NCBI GenBank assembly: GCA_938074205.1
Contig: CALJES010000012.1
Coordinates: 124,001-188,000 of the forward strand
Length of the DNA: 64,000 bases
From: an uncultured bacterium
Lineage (GTDB): Bacteria; Armatimonadota; UBA5829
Direction: 5' to 3'
Shown here: one piece after another, positions 1 through 10,282 of the stretch
Numbering within the stretch: position 1 is the first letter of the stretch
Layout: the number at the start of each line of letters is the position of its first letter
The notes under the pieces: generated by a model
Databases searched by the model: none
What the model saw: only the letters and a program-made list of their open reading frames with translations
Told to the model about the DNA's origin: nothing
Made by a program: the position numbers and the translations under genes

Positions 1-1
1 G

Positions 2-1135
2 CAGCGGTTGACGGACCCCATGTTTTTCTACCGCACAGCGCCCAACAAGAACGGCGAGCCGTGCTGCGAACGCTGGATGGAAATCGCGCGAGTAGTCGGT
101 ATAGGTAAGTATCAGGATCTGGTTATCGGCAAATTCGACCCCGCCACGGGCAACTGCATTGGCGTTGAGCCATCTGTGACGTTCCGGTTTCAAGCCATTG
201 ATAACGATGCTTTTGAAGGAGCCTATTCGGAGGAGAAAGGCTCCGAGTACCCGAATGTGGTTCCTGCTACCTATCTGGCTTCCTACGGTTATTGGATAGA
301 CAACCACCTCACTTCCACAGGCGCCCAGATCAACTGGTCTGTTACGGTCTTCCGCAACGACAACACTATTGCCTACTCGACAGACGTGGACGACCGAGGT
401 CATCTTGTCATCCTCAAATACGAATACTCCGGCGGCAGTTGGAAGATGCCTGAGCGGACGTTCGACATCACTGAGTATCTAAACACGGGCAGGATCACAA
501 GCGGTAGCACCAATCCGGTTGAGATGGCGTTCACGGTTGACTTGAACAAAGGGAAAGTCATTTTTGCCCTGGATCCTCCACGGGTTGGCGGCGGGCGGAC
601 CGGACCTGTGTGCCTACTGGATCCTGCGGCTATAAACGCGGCTTTCTACAATGTTTTCCGGACGGATCGTGCTGGCGCAAGACGAATGGCTATTCTTGAA
701 ACATTCGATCCGGCCTCTCCATGGTATTTGCCAAATGCGCGCATCGTTCCCGGAAGTGAGCGGGTGGTCGGACCCGATATGAACCCGGGTTCTCATTACG
801 GAAAACCCGTTAGATACGAGCGTGTACCATTGAACTTGGGCGATGCAGGTGTCAATCAATATAAGATCAACTACGATACTGGCGAGATATTCTTCAGCCC
901 TCGTTATGGTCAGGATCTGCCGGTCGTTCCAAATTCGTCCGGTCAGGGGAACCAGCCGATCGAGGTGACTTATAAGATTCAGTTTAATCGAGAGGGCGAC
1001 GTAGTAAAAGGTGACTACGTAACCAAAAGCCTAGTGACGATCCACATGGGTATTCGTATGTTCGATCCGGAGACTGGCAAACCTCATGCTATTGACCTGA
1101 CGAACTCTGTAAAGGTGAGAAATGCTCACAGGTAG
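2..1135 (+). CDS. Unrecognised protein, 5'-truncated by the window edge
   Basis: The reading frame is open to the window edge. The first in-frame start-like codon is a TTG at 8, but no stop lies before it, so the real start is probably outside. The visible 375 or so residues have no membrane segment and look like an extracellular beta-rich protein, with many Gly, Pro, Asp and aromatic residues and short strands. I recognise no family. It overlaps the following PilX-like gene by 14 bases, so the two are probably co-translated. A hydrophobic pilin-type N-terminus could lie outside the window, which would make this a large minor pilin; that is inference only. Confidence 0.7.
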   Translation, partial: QRLTDPMFFYRTAPNKNGEPCCERWMEIARVVGIGKYQDLVIGKFDPATGNCIGVEPSVTFRFQAIDNDAFEGAYSEEKGSEYPNVVPATYLASYGYWIDNHLTSTGAQINWSVTVFRNDNTIAYSTDVDDRGHLVILKYEYSGGSWKMPERTFDITEYLNTGRITSGSTNPVEMAFTVDLNKGKVIFALDPPRVGGGRTGPVCLLDPAAINAAFYNVFRTDRAGARRMAILETFDPASPWYLPNARIVPGSERVVGPDMNPGSHYGKPVRYERVPLNLGDAGVNQYKINYDTGEIFFSPRYGQDLPVVPNSSGQGNQPIEVTYKIQFNREGDVVKGDYVTKSLVTIHMGIRMFDPETGKPHAIDLTNSVKVRNAHR

Positions 1136-3950
1136 ACTTCCTGCTCACAAGGGTACTTTTGCTTTTATGTCAAGGCGACGCGGCCAGACACTGGTAATCG
1201 CGATTATGGTGATGTTCATCCTTGCAGCTGTGGGTGCTGTCTTTGTCGCGATGGTCGCTCGCAACTTGCTGAGGTCGCAGCGGTTTTCGGACATCGATGT
1301 TGTTGCCCAGTTGGCAGAGGCAGGTGTGCGCTACGCTGATACGATGCTTACTAGAAGCGAGGAGGGTGCCGATTGGCGGCCCAAGCCAGACAACGACGGC
1401 GTTGAGACAAATCCGGATGGCACGGTCAAGATCGGCTCCGATGGAAAGCCCGTTCCGGCCCCGAATTGGCAGCAGATGAGGGACCAATATCCCGACTTTC
1501 AATGGACCCGTGCCTACTGGCCCGAGGAGCTGGGGTACGCTGGTCCTACAGGCGGGTTCACCACGTTTCACATGGGAGAAGGACGATTCCTATTGCGGGT
1601 CTCTTACAATCCCGATCCGACAGACCCATTCTCCAAATACATCAAGATCGAATCAATAGGCCGCCTAGGAGTCTTTGACAAGGACGATCCTACAACCTAC
1701 AAGGGTCACGGGTATACGCAGCTTCGCAGAGAGGTAACTGCATATAAGCCGATAGGGATCACGGACTACCTCCGTTTTGTCACAAACAAAGACAACAGAC
1801 CTCGCGAGTTCGCAATTGGTTGTCCCGGATTCAGCTTGAATTTGGGGAGACTTGACCCGGGACCTACTCGCAAGAACTGGTTTAGAGGCGGACCTGTGCG
1901 AGTGAACGGTGACCTGACCTGGTATTCCGATCCCGCCATAAACATATACCTGCGGGGAGTTGAGACCTCTGGTGGTGAGCTTACTCCCCTGGAGCGGATA
2001 GAAGTTGCCGGCGAGATAAAGCTTGCGGAGCCCTCCGCGATCATCTTGTTGACGAGAATGAAACCGGATGGATCGCCTATCGATACCACACCCATTGCGC
2101 TACGTCCGAGCGACGATCCGGGATTCACCACCGCCGGCGGCTTTTTCCGCGACGGCAGTGACGGCACTGATGCCAACAAAGCTCCTAGAGGTATCCGCAG
2201 GATCGATCCGCCGATCATAGATACGCTTGACCTCACCCGCAGCGTGCACCGCTACTTGATTCTGACACTTTATTCCGGAGAGCGTGTGCGAGCTCGGGTG
2301 GGTGGCAGGTGGCGCTGGATAAACTTGGGAGAGTACGGATGGGGCCGCGGTATCTATATCGGTAACACCAACGACAAGCAGGACGAAAGTCAGACCCTGG
2401 TCGGCGGTTACACAATGCGAGCCGATTGGTTAAAGCCGAACAATCCGATGTCTCCGTACTGGAAAGGTCCATTCTACGTACCGCCTGGGGTTATCATAAC
2501 CCTTCACCCTGGTGATACTGACGGCGATGGGCAGCCCGATCTGACAATCACACGCACTGATGCGCCGGGTGGGCGAAAGTACGTATGGCGCGACGCATGG
2601 GGCAACGAGCGTCCGGAGTGGGGTTCCAGCGTTACAATGCCATATCCTGATCCCAACAAGGGTCGCGTCGTCTACGACCGAGATCAGTTCGGTAATATCA
2701 TCTGGAGCCGTAAGAAGGAACTCGAGGGTAACGGGGTTATATATGCTGAGGGCAACATTCGAATTCGGGGAATGCTGCCGCCGGGAATGCAGCTTACAGT
2801 AGTTTCGAACCGTACAATTTACATAGAAGGCAATTTGTTGAAATACCGGGATCCGTCCAAACCGATAGATCCGTCCGGCGGTCCGATGGATCCTTGGCGG
2901 GGAGCTGACAATACCTGCGGGCTTGCCCTTCTCGCTCGGGAGAACATATGCATCAACACTACCCAATTCTTTTCTCCGCTCAACTCGATAAGTCCGGAGA
3001 ATGTGGGATCTGACGCCGGCGATGGATCTCCTCCGTTTCACGTTATCGTAAACGCCAGTCCGGAAAGTCGGATGAGATGTGTCTTTGAGTTTGGTCCTTG
3101 GGAATCGGAAACCTCGAACAGTCCGCCTGCTGCGTGGGCTTTGTACCTCAGGCACAGTGGGCAGTACGGTCCGAGCTACATAAACGCCTGGTTGAATCCT
3201 ACCAGCGGCTTGCCTGACTTCGGCTTGCTGTATCTCAACCTATCACAATGTCCGGATCTTCCCAAACACGTTTGGGGAGTAGGAGACATGCGATACAATC
3301 CTCCAGGGTGGGGCATCGATGCTTCGTTTGTGTGCGACGTGTTTGGTCTCGATCCAGCCATAAATGCTCATCTCAGAACACAGCCGGGAATCATGAACCT
3401 GCTTCAAATAGCGCTCGACGAAACCACTTATACTCGCAACAACTATCTGCTCGGCGGACTTGCAGTACAGCCGATGGACATCCGGATCGAAGCCGTATTG
3501 TATGCGCAAGAAGGGTCTTTCTACGTCATACCAGGCCAGTGGTTTAACCCCAACCCCGAGGATACTAGCGAGGCGTTCATAAGAACGGGTTTGAGACCCG
3601 GCGGAGTTAAGTCGGCGTTTCCTTTCCACGGAGAGCCTCTCGACATCAGGATCATAATCGACGGAGCCGTAAGCGAAAACGTTACTGCGCCCATCAGCGA
3701 CGTCGAGGAATGGATGGCGAAGTGGGGGAACATACCTCTGACCTACGGCTCATCTCAGCTACCAACTGCGCATCCAGGCGAAGGACTTACAATCCTTTAC
3801 GACGATCACGCAGGTTGGCCGCTTGCAGACTTGCGAAGTGCACCGAAGCCGAGTAAGCCAATTAGACAGGACAAGTTCGGCAGGCCGCTTCCAATAGCGC
3901 CGCGCCTGCCCGTGTGTGGAAGCCTGCTGTACGTTGGAGACGTGATGTAG
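1122..3950 (+). CDS. Giant PilX-like minor pilin (prepilin-type N-terminus, large surface domain)
   Basis: 942 residues from the ATG at 1122, which has a GGTGAG-type ribosome site overlapping the end of the previous gene; an ATG at 1167 (residue 16) is the alternative. Residues 17-50 hold a short basic stretch, then GQTLVIAIMVMFILAAVGA, followed about 25 residues later by AEAGVRYADTML. This is the PilX N-terminal pattern of type IV pilus minor pilins. The usual Glu at position +5 is absent (Ile), as often seen in PilX-like proteins. The remaining 880 or so residues are a Gly/Pro/Trp-rich, probably extracellular part with no family I recognise. PilX proteins are normally under 250 residues, so this is very large. 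Expected at the inner membrane or pilus tip, working with the pil genes at 18061-24749. Confidence 0.75.
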   Translation: MLTGRLPAHKGTFAFMSRRRGQTLVIAIMVMFILAAVGAVFVAMVARNLLRSQRFSDIDVVAQLAEAGVRYADTMLTRSEEGADWRPKPDNDGVETNPDGTVKIGSDGKPVPAPNWQQMRDQYPDFQWTRAYWPEELGYAGPTGGFTTFHMGEGRFLLRVSYNPDPTDPFSKYIKIESIGRLGVFDKDDPTTYKGHGYTQLRREVTAYKPIGITDYLRFVTNKDNRPREFAIGCPGFSLNLGRLDPGPTRKNWFRGGPVRVNGDLTWYSDPAINIYLRGVETSGGELTPLERIEVAGEIKLAEPSAIILLTRMKPDGSPIDTTPIALRPSDDPGFTTAGGFFRDGSDGTDANKAPRGIRRIDPPIIDTLDLTRSVHRYLILTLYSGERVRARVGGRWRWINLGEYGWGRGIYIGNTNDKQDESQTLVGGYTMRADWLKPNNPMSPYWKGPFYVPPGVIITLHPGDTDGDGQPDLTITRTDAPGGRKYVWRDAWGNERPEWGSSVTMPYPDPNKGRVVYDRDQFGNIIWSRKKELEGNGVIYAEGNIRIRGMLPPGMQLTVVSNRTIYIEGNLLKYRDPSKPIDPSGGPMDPWRGADNTCGLALLARENICINTTQFFSPLNSISPENVGSDAGDGSPPFHVIVNASPESRMRCVFEFGPWESETSNSPPAAWALYLRHSGQYGPSYINAWLNPTSGLPDFGLLYLNLSQCPDLPKHVWGVGDMRYNPPGWGIDASFVCDVFGLDPAINAHLRTQPGIMNLLQIALDETTYTRNNYLLGGLAVQPMDIRIEAVLYAQEGSFYVIPGQWFNPNPEDTSEAFIRTGLRPGGVKSAFPFHGEPLDIRIIIDGAVSENVTAPISDVEEWMAKWGNIPLTYGSSQLPTAHPGEGLTILYDDHAGWPLADLRSAPKPSKPIRQDKFGRPLPIAPRLPVCGSLLYVGDVM

Positions 3951-4014
3951 CCGGTGGGGGACTTTTGAGTTCCTGTCGGTGCAGTCGACAGGTCGGCCGG
4001 AGGTGAGAATACTT

Positions 4015-7000
4015 ATGCGTGCTATAACTCGCTTAATTAGCTTTGTCTTTACATCCCTGATGCTGGCTTCGTCGCTCTACCAGGCAGACGCACAAGCCTT
4101 TCAGTATGCCGGAAAGCGGCGCAAGATCAATTGTGGTGTGGTCTGGCTGAGCGTAGATCCCAATAACCGCAGCAAACCGCCCAGTAACCAATCAGTTGGC
4201 GCCGGAATGGATGCAAACGGGTTGCCACTAACCGGTGGAGGCGTAGGTGACATATTCTATTTGCTGGAGATGCGCGCTGACCTAAAGCCTGCCGGCTGGA
4301 CATTCGACAATCCGCTTGCACCAGGTGGACCCGCAACGGGACTTTCCAAGGCAGATCCAGTGTATTGGCAAGTAGACCTGAGCGCTGAACCCGATTTATC
4401 TAGGATGCACGTCTTGTATCTACCTGCTCATGGAACTGTGAGACTTACTTCTCACCAGAGAGAGGCGCTTCGGAAGTTCGTAGACGGAGGCGGCGTACTG
4501 TGGATAGATAACGAGGGGACAGGCGGTCAACTTGATTTTGCTGATACATTCTTCATTCTCAACTTCAAGTTCCAGGGTGTGAACGGATCGCACTACGCAG
4601 TTAGCCGCCAACATCCGTTGCTGACCATCCCCTACTGGCTGAACGACTGGGACATTGCCAACCTAGGTGTCAATGCCGGTACCTCAGTGTGCATCCCCGG
4701 GTATGACCCGGGTGCCGTCGGCGGATGGGGCTCCGTCAGCCAACAGCCCGTGTGTTTCGACGTGCTATATCCTGTTGTCGGAAACACGAACGGTTCAGGT
4801 AAACCCTGCGTCGCCGGGAATGCCTACGGCAGCGGCCGCATCGTGGCGACGGCAACATATGTAGGCAGGGGCTGCTACTACAACAATCCAGCTTGTCTTA
4901 AATTCGCGTATAACGTTATCGCGTGGTCGGCTTCATGGACTCATCTTCGCAAGGATCCCAGACACAGCGGTTCCTCGATTGATACTGTGGGCGGCACTGA
5001 GTTGTTGGAGCTCTGGACACTGCCAGTTTCGGCAGGTAGCTCCGGATCTGGCCAGCAGGACCCCATCGGCAACGCGCCCGTGATTTACAAGAATGCTGTG
5101 TTCTACACTACAGGTAGCTCGTTGTATGCTCTCGATCTGTATCCGCAGGAGGATCTGGACCAAGATGGTAATCCCGACGACGGATTCCAGAGCGTAGGCG
5201 GGATGTCCGACCGAGGCCAGGACGTTCTCTGGGTTTTCGAATCCTCAAGCGGCAAATTGTCTCCACCCACGGTAGTTACTGCCCAACACCCGTTGGATCC
5301 TGCACAATCTATAGAGGTCGTGCTGGTTGCCTCTGCGGACGGCGAGGTCTACATGCTGCCCGCGTTTCCAACGGATGGTCAGGGTCGGCTGGTGCAGTCG
5401 GGTCCGATTACTCCGATAATAACCGTGCCTGGCGGAGACCCAAATCCGAATCCTTCACCACCTCTTTATGTTAACGGCTGGATATACGTGATAGACGGCA
5501 AGGGGCGGCTTCGCGCTTACAATCCTTCACTAGAAGCATGGACAGGATCTGGCACGGGTAGAACCGCATACTACCAGTGGGCAGTGCCAACAGACAACGC
5601 AAGCGTGATATCAGGAAGTGCGGAGCCCCGGACAGGTCCCGCTTTTGGTTATGTCGAGAGCGAAACTGGGAGCGCTATAGCAGCGATGGTCTACTGGTTC
5701 GCCGGACCTTGGCAAAGTCAGGCGCCGCTTCCCGGGGAAGAGCAGAATGATCACGTGTACGCCGTGCCCGTTACTGTGGCTAACGACCGTGTTCGCATCG
5801 AGCGCATCAGCCCAAGTCGAAAGTTTGCGGAGTGCCGGATCACGTACAGCAGAGCTTTCATTGCCGACTTTCCCGAACCCGTCGCATACATTCGAACCGG
5901 CGGTTCTTCGATGGTGCAGGCCGTGAAGGTGTATCCGAACGCGCGCTTCAATGGCGACAGTCCACCTGACCCAACCGTTCGCAGGCCTGGGCACGTGGTT
6001 GTGGAAAGCCCTATTCCGCTGGATGAGAACTCCTTCATATACGCAACGTACAACTTGGACTATGCATCGCCGGAGGGGATTAACTATTCGTTTAGTCCTA
6101 CCGTCCGACAACCGCTCGAGCCTCGTTCTAATTCACAAAACGGTGTTCCGCGAACGACAATTGTTTCTATGCCTGCGGTGGGAGCCAACAATATGATTTT
6201 CCTAGCAGGCAAGCGCGAGGGGACAAATGCTCCCCCGGCAATCTACGGCCTGAAGAACGATGGAAACAACCAGATTTCCCGTTGGATTTACATGCTCCAC
6301 GGTGGTGTAAATCCAAGCCTCATGACCGGTCACGCTGGAGCTGATGTGCCAGTTCCGGGTGTCGTTTACGATCCCAAGACCGGAGCGTCAATGGTTAATC
6401 CGCAGGTATACTCTTCTCCGGCGGTTTGGCAGGACAAAGTTTTTGTGACCGTGAGTGGCGACGCGGCCAACGATCCTTTTACTGGGTTACCCGGTCCCAC
6501 AGCAGCGTTGCTCTGCTTCAAGGCCGATTCCGACTTTGTCATTCGAATTACTGAAAGTGCCGGTTTCGGGACGGGCGGCGTGAGTGTAAAGAGACCCAAG
6601 AGCTTGCGCGATCCTGTGACCGGGCGCCGACGAGATATTAAGCTTTGGCAGCCGAACCTCTTAGGCAGTAGTGGAACGCCTCTCACGCCGCTTCAGATGG
6701 CGCGCCCAGCAAGTTCGGCAAGTGGTGTTTCGGTCGACTACGACAAGGGCACCATAACATTCGATAATTTCGACAAAATGAAGCTGCTCGGGGGGCCGCT
6801 CGGCGTTCAACTGACTAACTGCTTTTCTCCATCGCTGCCGGTATGGGTTTTCATCGACAATGTTGAGGTGCCTATAGATTGGAGTACATGGGCGCCCGTT
6901 AAGAACACTTGGTCAAAGCTTGGAGGTGGCAAACCGTTCCCCACTGTTTCAGGTGATTCAGTTGACCTCAGCGGTTGGAACAATCTTTTGTGGTTCTTTG

Positions 7001-8664
7001 TGGTGCCTCCTCATCCAGAAGGACCCTGCAAGGGCATACATTCCTCGCCGGTTGTAATAGGGAATAACGTATACTTTGTCTGCGACGACGGCTACATATA
7101 CGCCTATCCTACGGAACCCGGGGAGACCTCAGGCGGACCGGCTGATCCGAAACTATTACTTTGGCAGGGTAAGATATCAACTTCCGGAGGTCAGGCAGCG
7201 GGCACCGCCAACCTTTCAATAGCGGGCTCCAACGGCGTATTGCTCATCCCAACACCCACAGGTCTTCACGCATACGCCAATGCTAATACGCTCATAGCGG
7301 ATACAAACCGAATTGTCGAGGCGGATGGTGCTGGGGAGATCAGCTGGTCGCTGAGTTCCATATCTTGGCCTATCTCAGTTCCGAAAGGCGGAATGCCGCC
7401 TATGACAAACGGCGCCGTCAACAAGCCCACGAAAGTTAAGTACATCTCCTCGAACGAACTGCTTGTCGTCAACACGGGTGCGAACCAAGTGTGCAGAATA
7501 GACAAAAGCGGTATGGCAGGCATAGGCGGACTTGCCGGTAAGTATATTAGGGGTATCTATGACAAGTTTGCCGACCCGAAGAACCTGCTGAGGCCCGGTC
7601 AACCGACCTATTTATCCAGCCCGACGGACGCAATCTTCTGGCAAGAATACGAGAAAGAGGGCAACGTGATCCGTCGAGTGGATCACTGCTTGATCGCAGA
7701 TTCAGGCAATCACCGCATAGTTGATCTCGTCTATAGGTTCAACCTCGACTCAAACGGCAACCCAATAAGTTTAGCGGCAACGGACAAGCCCGGCGAACAG
7801 CCTGATCCGTCTACAGGGTTCTATCTGCCGGAGCTCAACTGGGTCAGCGTTACCGAATCGGTAAACGAACGGTATAGTTACGAGTGCATCGAGTTAGTGA
7901 GAAATGCAGATGGCAGTCAAGACGTGTATGCAGCGGTCTCCAACTACCGTGGAATGCTGCCGCCTGAGACTTTGAATGTGGCGACCATGGGTCTGGGCGG
8001 AGCCATATTCGCTTTACGTTATAGGGTGCCTACGCCCAACGGATGGAATTACGCCACTGAGGACTCGGGGAGGATAATAGCGGCCTGCGATCGCATAATT
8101 GATGCGCCCGGATTGATTGCACAACAAGCTGGCCAAACTCTCCCCTTGGCGTGCCCTCGGTTCTTCCAAGTAGTAGATAGATCCTCCGGCAGGCACCTCA
8201 TAATCTGCGATAACTACGGAGTGTATGAAATCGGTCCTTTAGGACCGGCTGCCCCGCCGATACGTCGCGGGTTAACCGACGGGTTATATCGTACTATTCC
8301 AAGGCAGATGAAGGACTTTGCCGACGGATCCATTGTAGGCGAGAGAGCGCTGGGCGTTCCGCTGATGGCATCCAGCGTTCAGGAACTCAAGAATGGCAAC
8401 TGGTTGATTGTCAACAGCTATGCCGGTTATGACGTATCAGCCACCGGCACAAGAAACTTTTTTGGGGAAGTGTTTGAACTTAGTTGGCAGGATGATGGGG
8501 TTACGCTAAGACGTATTGAATGGTGTACGCCTTCGCTTTACGTGCTTACAGAGCCCGACCCGAATAACCCGTCGGTCAAGATTCCGCTGTGGGATACCTG
8601 GAAACAGCGGCTGGAAAGCAGCTATATCTTTCAGCAGCCGCGGTCGGCGATTCGCAGGATGTGA
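4015..8664 (+). CDS. Secreted beta-propeller protein with DUF4159-like N-terminal domain
   Basis: The frame is open from a GTG at 3979, but the ATG at 4015 follows a GGAGGTGAG ribosome site (about 3999-4007) and begins a clean signal peptide ending near ADAQA, giving 1549 residues. Residues about 70-180 resemble DUF4159 (glutamine-amidotransferase-like fold), including YLPAHGTVRLTSHQREALRK and GGGVLWIDN. From about residue 340 onward come PQQ/WD-type propeller blades, recognisable as repeated 'SPVVIGNNVYFVCDDGYIYAY'-style strands, and near residue 1235 an NHL-like segment, LIADSGNHRIVDLVY. No catalytic residues can be assigned. It follows the PilX-like gene by 64 bases and is likely co-transcribed. 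A surface or periplasmic scaffold or adhesin role is inference. Confidence 0.75.
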   Translation: MRAITRLISFVFTSLMLASSLYQADAQAFQYAGKRRKINCGVVWLSVDPNNRSKPPSNQSVGAGMDANGLPLTGGGVGDIFYLLEMRADLKPAGWTFDNPLAPGGPATGLSKADPVYWQVDLSAEPDLSRMHVLYLPAHGTVRLTSHQREALRKFVDGGGVLWIDNEGTGGQLDFADTFFILNFKFQGVNGSHYAVSRQHPLLTIPYWLNDWDIANLGVNAGTSVCIPGYDPGAVGGWGSVSQQPVCFDVLYPVVGNTNGSGKPCVAGNAYGSGRIVATATYVGRGCYYNNPACLKFAYNVIAWSASWTHLRKDPRHSGSSIDTVGGTELLELWTLPVSAGSSGSGQQDPIGNAPVIYKNAVFYTTGSSLYALDLYPQEDLDQDGNPDDGFQSVGGMSDRGQDVLWVFESSSGKLSPPTVVTAQHPLDPAQSIEVVLVASADGEVYMLPAFPTDGQGRLVQSGPITPIITVPGGDPNPNPSPPLYVNGWIYVIDGKGRLRAYNPSLEAWTGSGTGRTAYYQWAVPTDNASVISGSAEPRTGPAFGYVESETGSAIAAMVYWFAGPWQSQAPLPGEEQNDHVYAVPVTVANDRVRIERISPSRKFAECRITYSRAFIADFPEPVAYIRTGGSSMVQAVKVYPNARFNGDSPPDPTVRRPGHVVVESPIPLDENSFIYATYNLDYASPEGINYSFSPTVRQPLEPRSNSQNGVPRTTIVSMPAVGANNMIFLAGKREGTNAPPAIYGLKNDGNNQISRWIYMLHGGVNPSLMTGHAGADVPVPGVVYDPKTGASMVNPQVYSSPAVWQDKVFVTVSGDAANDPFTGLPGPTAALLCFKADSDFVIRITESAGFGTGGVSVKRPKSLRDPVTGRRRDIKLWQPNLLGSSGTPLTPLQMARPASSASGVSVDYDKGTITFDNFDKMKLLGGPLGVQLTNCFSPSLPVWVFIDNVEVPIDWSTWAPVKNTWSKLGGGKPFPTVSGDSVDLSGWNNLLWFFVVPPHPEGPCKGIHSSPVVIGNNVYFVCDDGYIYAYPTEPGETSGGPADPKLLLWQGKISTSGGQAAGTANLSIAGSNGVLLIPTPTGLHAYANANTLIADTNRIVEADGAGEISWSLSSISWPISVPKGGMPPMTNGAVNKPTKVKYISSNELLVVNTGANQVCRIDKSGMAGIGGLAGKYIRGIYDKFADPKNLLRPGQPTYLSSPTDAIFWQEYEKEGNVIRRVDHCLIADSGNHRIVDLVYRFNLDSNGNPISLAATDKPGEQPDPSTGFYLPELNWVSVTESVNERYSYECIELVRNADGSQDVYAAVSNYRGMLPPETLNVATMGLGGAIFALRYRVPTPNGWNYATEDSGRIIAACDRIIDAPGLIAQQAGQTLPLACPRFFQVVDRSSGRHLIICDNYGVYEIGPLGPAAPPIRRGLTDGLYRTIPRQMKDFADGSIVGERALGVPLMASSVQELKNGNWLIVNSYAGYDVSATGTRNFFGEVFELSWQDDGVTLRRIEWCTPSLYVLTEPDPNNPSVKIPLWDTWKQRLESSYIFQQPRSAIRRM

Positions 8665-8696
8665 TACGACCGGTGCCGCAACCAGAGTTGAACTTA

Positions 8697-9926
8697 TTAG
8701 AATCGCCTTCTACGCAACAGTCCTATGCCTGCGCCGGTGAAAGCTAGTAGAGAAATTGCCGACGCTGGTTCCGGAATGACAAGCGGAGAGAAGCTCGTCA
8801 CATAGATTAGCTTTGCCGATTCGCCCACAGTGCCGTCGAACTCTGACGGCGGCAGCGAGGTCCAGGTGGTAGTTCGAAGTGCTCTCAAAGTGCCGTCTTC
8901 GCTGGTGTACCAGAGCACAGCTCCATCCTCTGAGGCTGCGCATTGATGCCCAGTAGTTAGTGGAATCTCTGCTGAGACGATGTCGTCCATCAACGGGATC
9001 CAGTCGTTTGACGGATCGAGAGCTATTTTCCATGCCGCGCCTAACCCGGACGCGCGACCAATGACAGCTAAGTAGGAGTTTCCCCCCAGCGTGAACGCTG
9101 CTATGTCGTCGGGGATCATACCCGGTGCAAGCGGGGTGGCTCCGGTTCCCTTGGGAGTGCCTGTGGCTGCGTCTACAGCACGGATGCTTCCCATTGTGAA
9201 CGTGTTGTCGGTGTTGTAGTTGGCTACGTAAGCGTAGCCGTCGACTCCCGCGCCTGCCAACATTGCTACCGCCCTGGCATTATAGCTGTTGGGGAGCAGC
9301 GTGTACGCATCTGATACTGCCACTCCAGTGGCTTTGCAGGTCCACGAGCTTCGAGTGCTGGGAGTGTCTTTTATGTGTGCAATTATCGCGTTCTGTCCGG
9401 ACCTAGTGATTGCTACGTCTGAGATTGTCGCGCCAGATAGCTCGCCGATAGATACGATCGGGTCTGACCAATTCCCGCCATTCGGCCTTACGTGTGCGAA
9501 ATAGGCCTTGCCTTCCGACACACCGCCAGTCACATAAAAACCTCCCAGACCATCTGCAGCAATCTGACGCGGAGAAGGGACTTCGTTGCCGCCCGCGCTT
9601 AGAAGAGTGACGACCGCAACTTCCTGCCAAATGGGATCCTCAATTATGTTCCCAACAGTTCCTACTACTACAGACCGCGAGGTTTGGTCCACAACATATA
9701 CATACCTGCCGTCGCTAGCGACGCCTGCAAGCGCGGAGTTCCCAGGCGTTATGCTGAAGAGCCGCGCCCAAGACTTGGAACCCCACTTGCCGCTGTCACG
9801 GAACAGAAATAACTCGCTCGGCGTGGTCGCAAGTGCATAGCGGGGCTGACAGACTCCTGAATGAGTTGCAATTGCTGCTGCCATCGCCGCGAGCAAACAC
9901 GTATAAAACAGTTGCTTCGTTTTCAT
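8697..9926 (-). CDS. PEP-CTERM sorted exported protein, propeller-like
   Basis: 409 residues on the minus strand, starting at the ATG whose complement is 9924-9926, just after a GGAGG site (about 9929-9937 on the plus strand). An N-terminal signal peptide (first 26 residues, ending near SGVCQ) is followed by repeats typical of a beta-propeller, such as GVASDGRYVYVVDQ and GFYVTGGVSEGKAYF. The C-terminus is a textbook PEP-CTERM signal: VIPEPASAIS, a hydrophobic stretch, then GLLRRRRF. Such proteins are handled by an exosortase, which is not in the window. The gene is convergent with the previous one (32 bases between stops) and divergent from the next. It is the only clear minus-strand gene here, so it is an independent unit. 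Confidence 0.85.
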   Translation of the reverse strand: MKTKQLFYTCLLAAMAAAIATHSGVCQPRYALATTPSELFLFRDSGKWGSKSWARLFSITPGNSALAGVASDGRYVYVVDQTSRSVVVGTVGNIIEDPIWQEVAVVTLLSAGGNEVPSPRQIAADGLGGFYVTGGVSEGKAYFAHVRPNGGNWSDPIVSIGELSGATISDVAITRSGQNAIIAHIKDTPSTRSSWTCKATGVAVSDAYTLLPNSYNARAVAMLAGAGVDGYAYVANYNTDNTFTMGSIRAVDAATGTPKGTGATPLAPGMIPDDIAAFTLGGNSYLAVIGRASGLGAAWKIALDPSNDWIPLMDDIVSAEIPLTTGHQCAASEDGAVLWYTSEDGTLRALRTTTWTSLPPSEFDGTVGESAKLIYVTSFSPLVIPEPASAISLLAFTGAGIGLLRRRRF

Positions 9927-9980
9927 CCTCCCTACCTCCGACGCAAGTGCACGGCTGTCTTGCGCACTATTGTGTTTGCA

Positions 9981-10009
9981 CTTTTAGCAGCGCAGAGTTC
10001 ATGCGTCAA
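9981..10009 (-). promoter_or_regulatory. Candidate sigma70-type promoter for the PEP-CTERM gene
   Basis: On the minus strand TTGACG (complement of 10004-10009) is followed after 17 bases by TAAAAG (complement of 9981-9986), about 55 bases upstream of the PEP-CTERM start codon. The -35 matches 5 of 6 and the -10 matches 4 of 6 consensus positions. It lies in the 356-base divergent gap 9927-10282, which otherwise holds only the second candidate promoter below and no gene I can support. Confidence 0.4.
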
Positions 10010-10158
10010 TAACACCTTCTCCCAATGGTCATTTCCGTCCTTTATTGAATTCATGATGGCCGTCGCGGGCTTTCTCACGCGTCACATTTTTCCATAAGGC
10101 GTCACGGGCGCTGCCTGTCGCTCAAACTGGACTAGCGCCATCAACATCTACCGTTTAA

Positions 10159-10189
10159 TTGTGCATAATCTGTGCCAGTGCTATATAAT
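10159..10189 (+). promoter_or_regulatory. Candidate promoter for the 2547-residue secreted protein
   Basis: A perfect TATAAT (10184-10189) lies about 94 bases upstream of the start codon at 10283. The best -35 is TTGTGC (10159-10164) with a long 19-base spacer, so the assignment rests mainly on the -10 box. The leader of roughly 85 bases has a GAAGGGA ribosome site just before the start. Confidence 0.35.
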
Positions 10190-10282
10190 TGCTTCCGACC
10201 GCCAGACCGACCCGTCTTCTCATAGGGGAACAATAAATATGTGTGCAAGGTCGAAAAATTGGCTTCGGAAGGGACACTGTAG

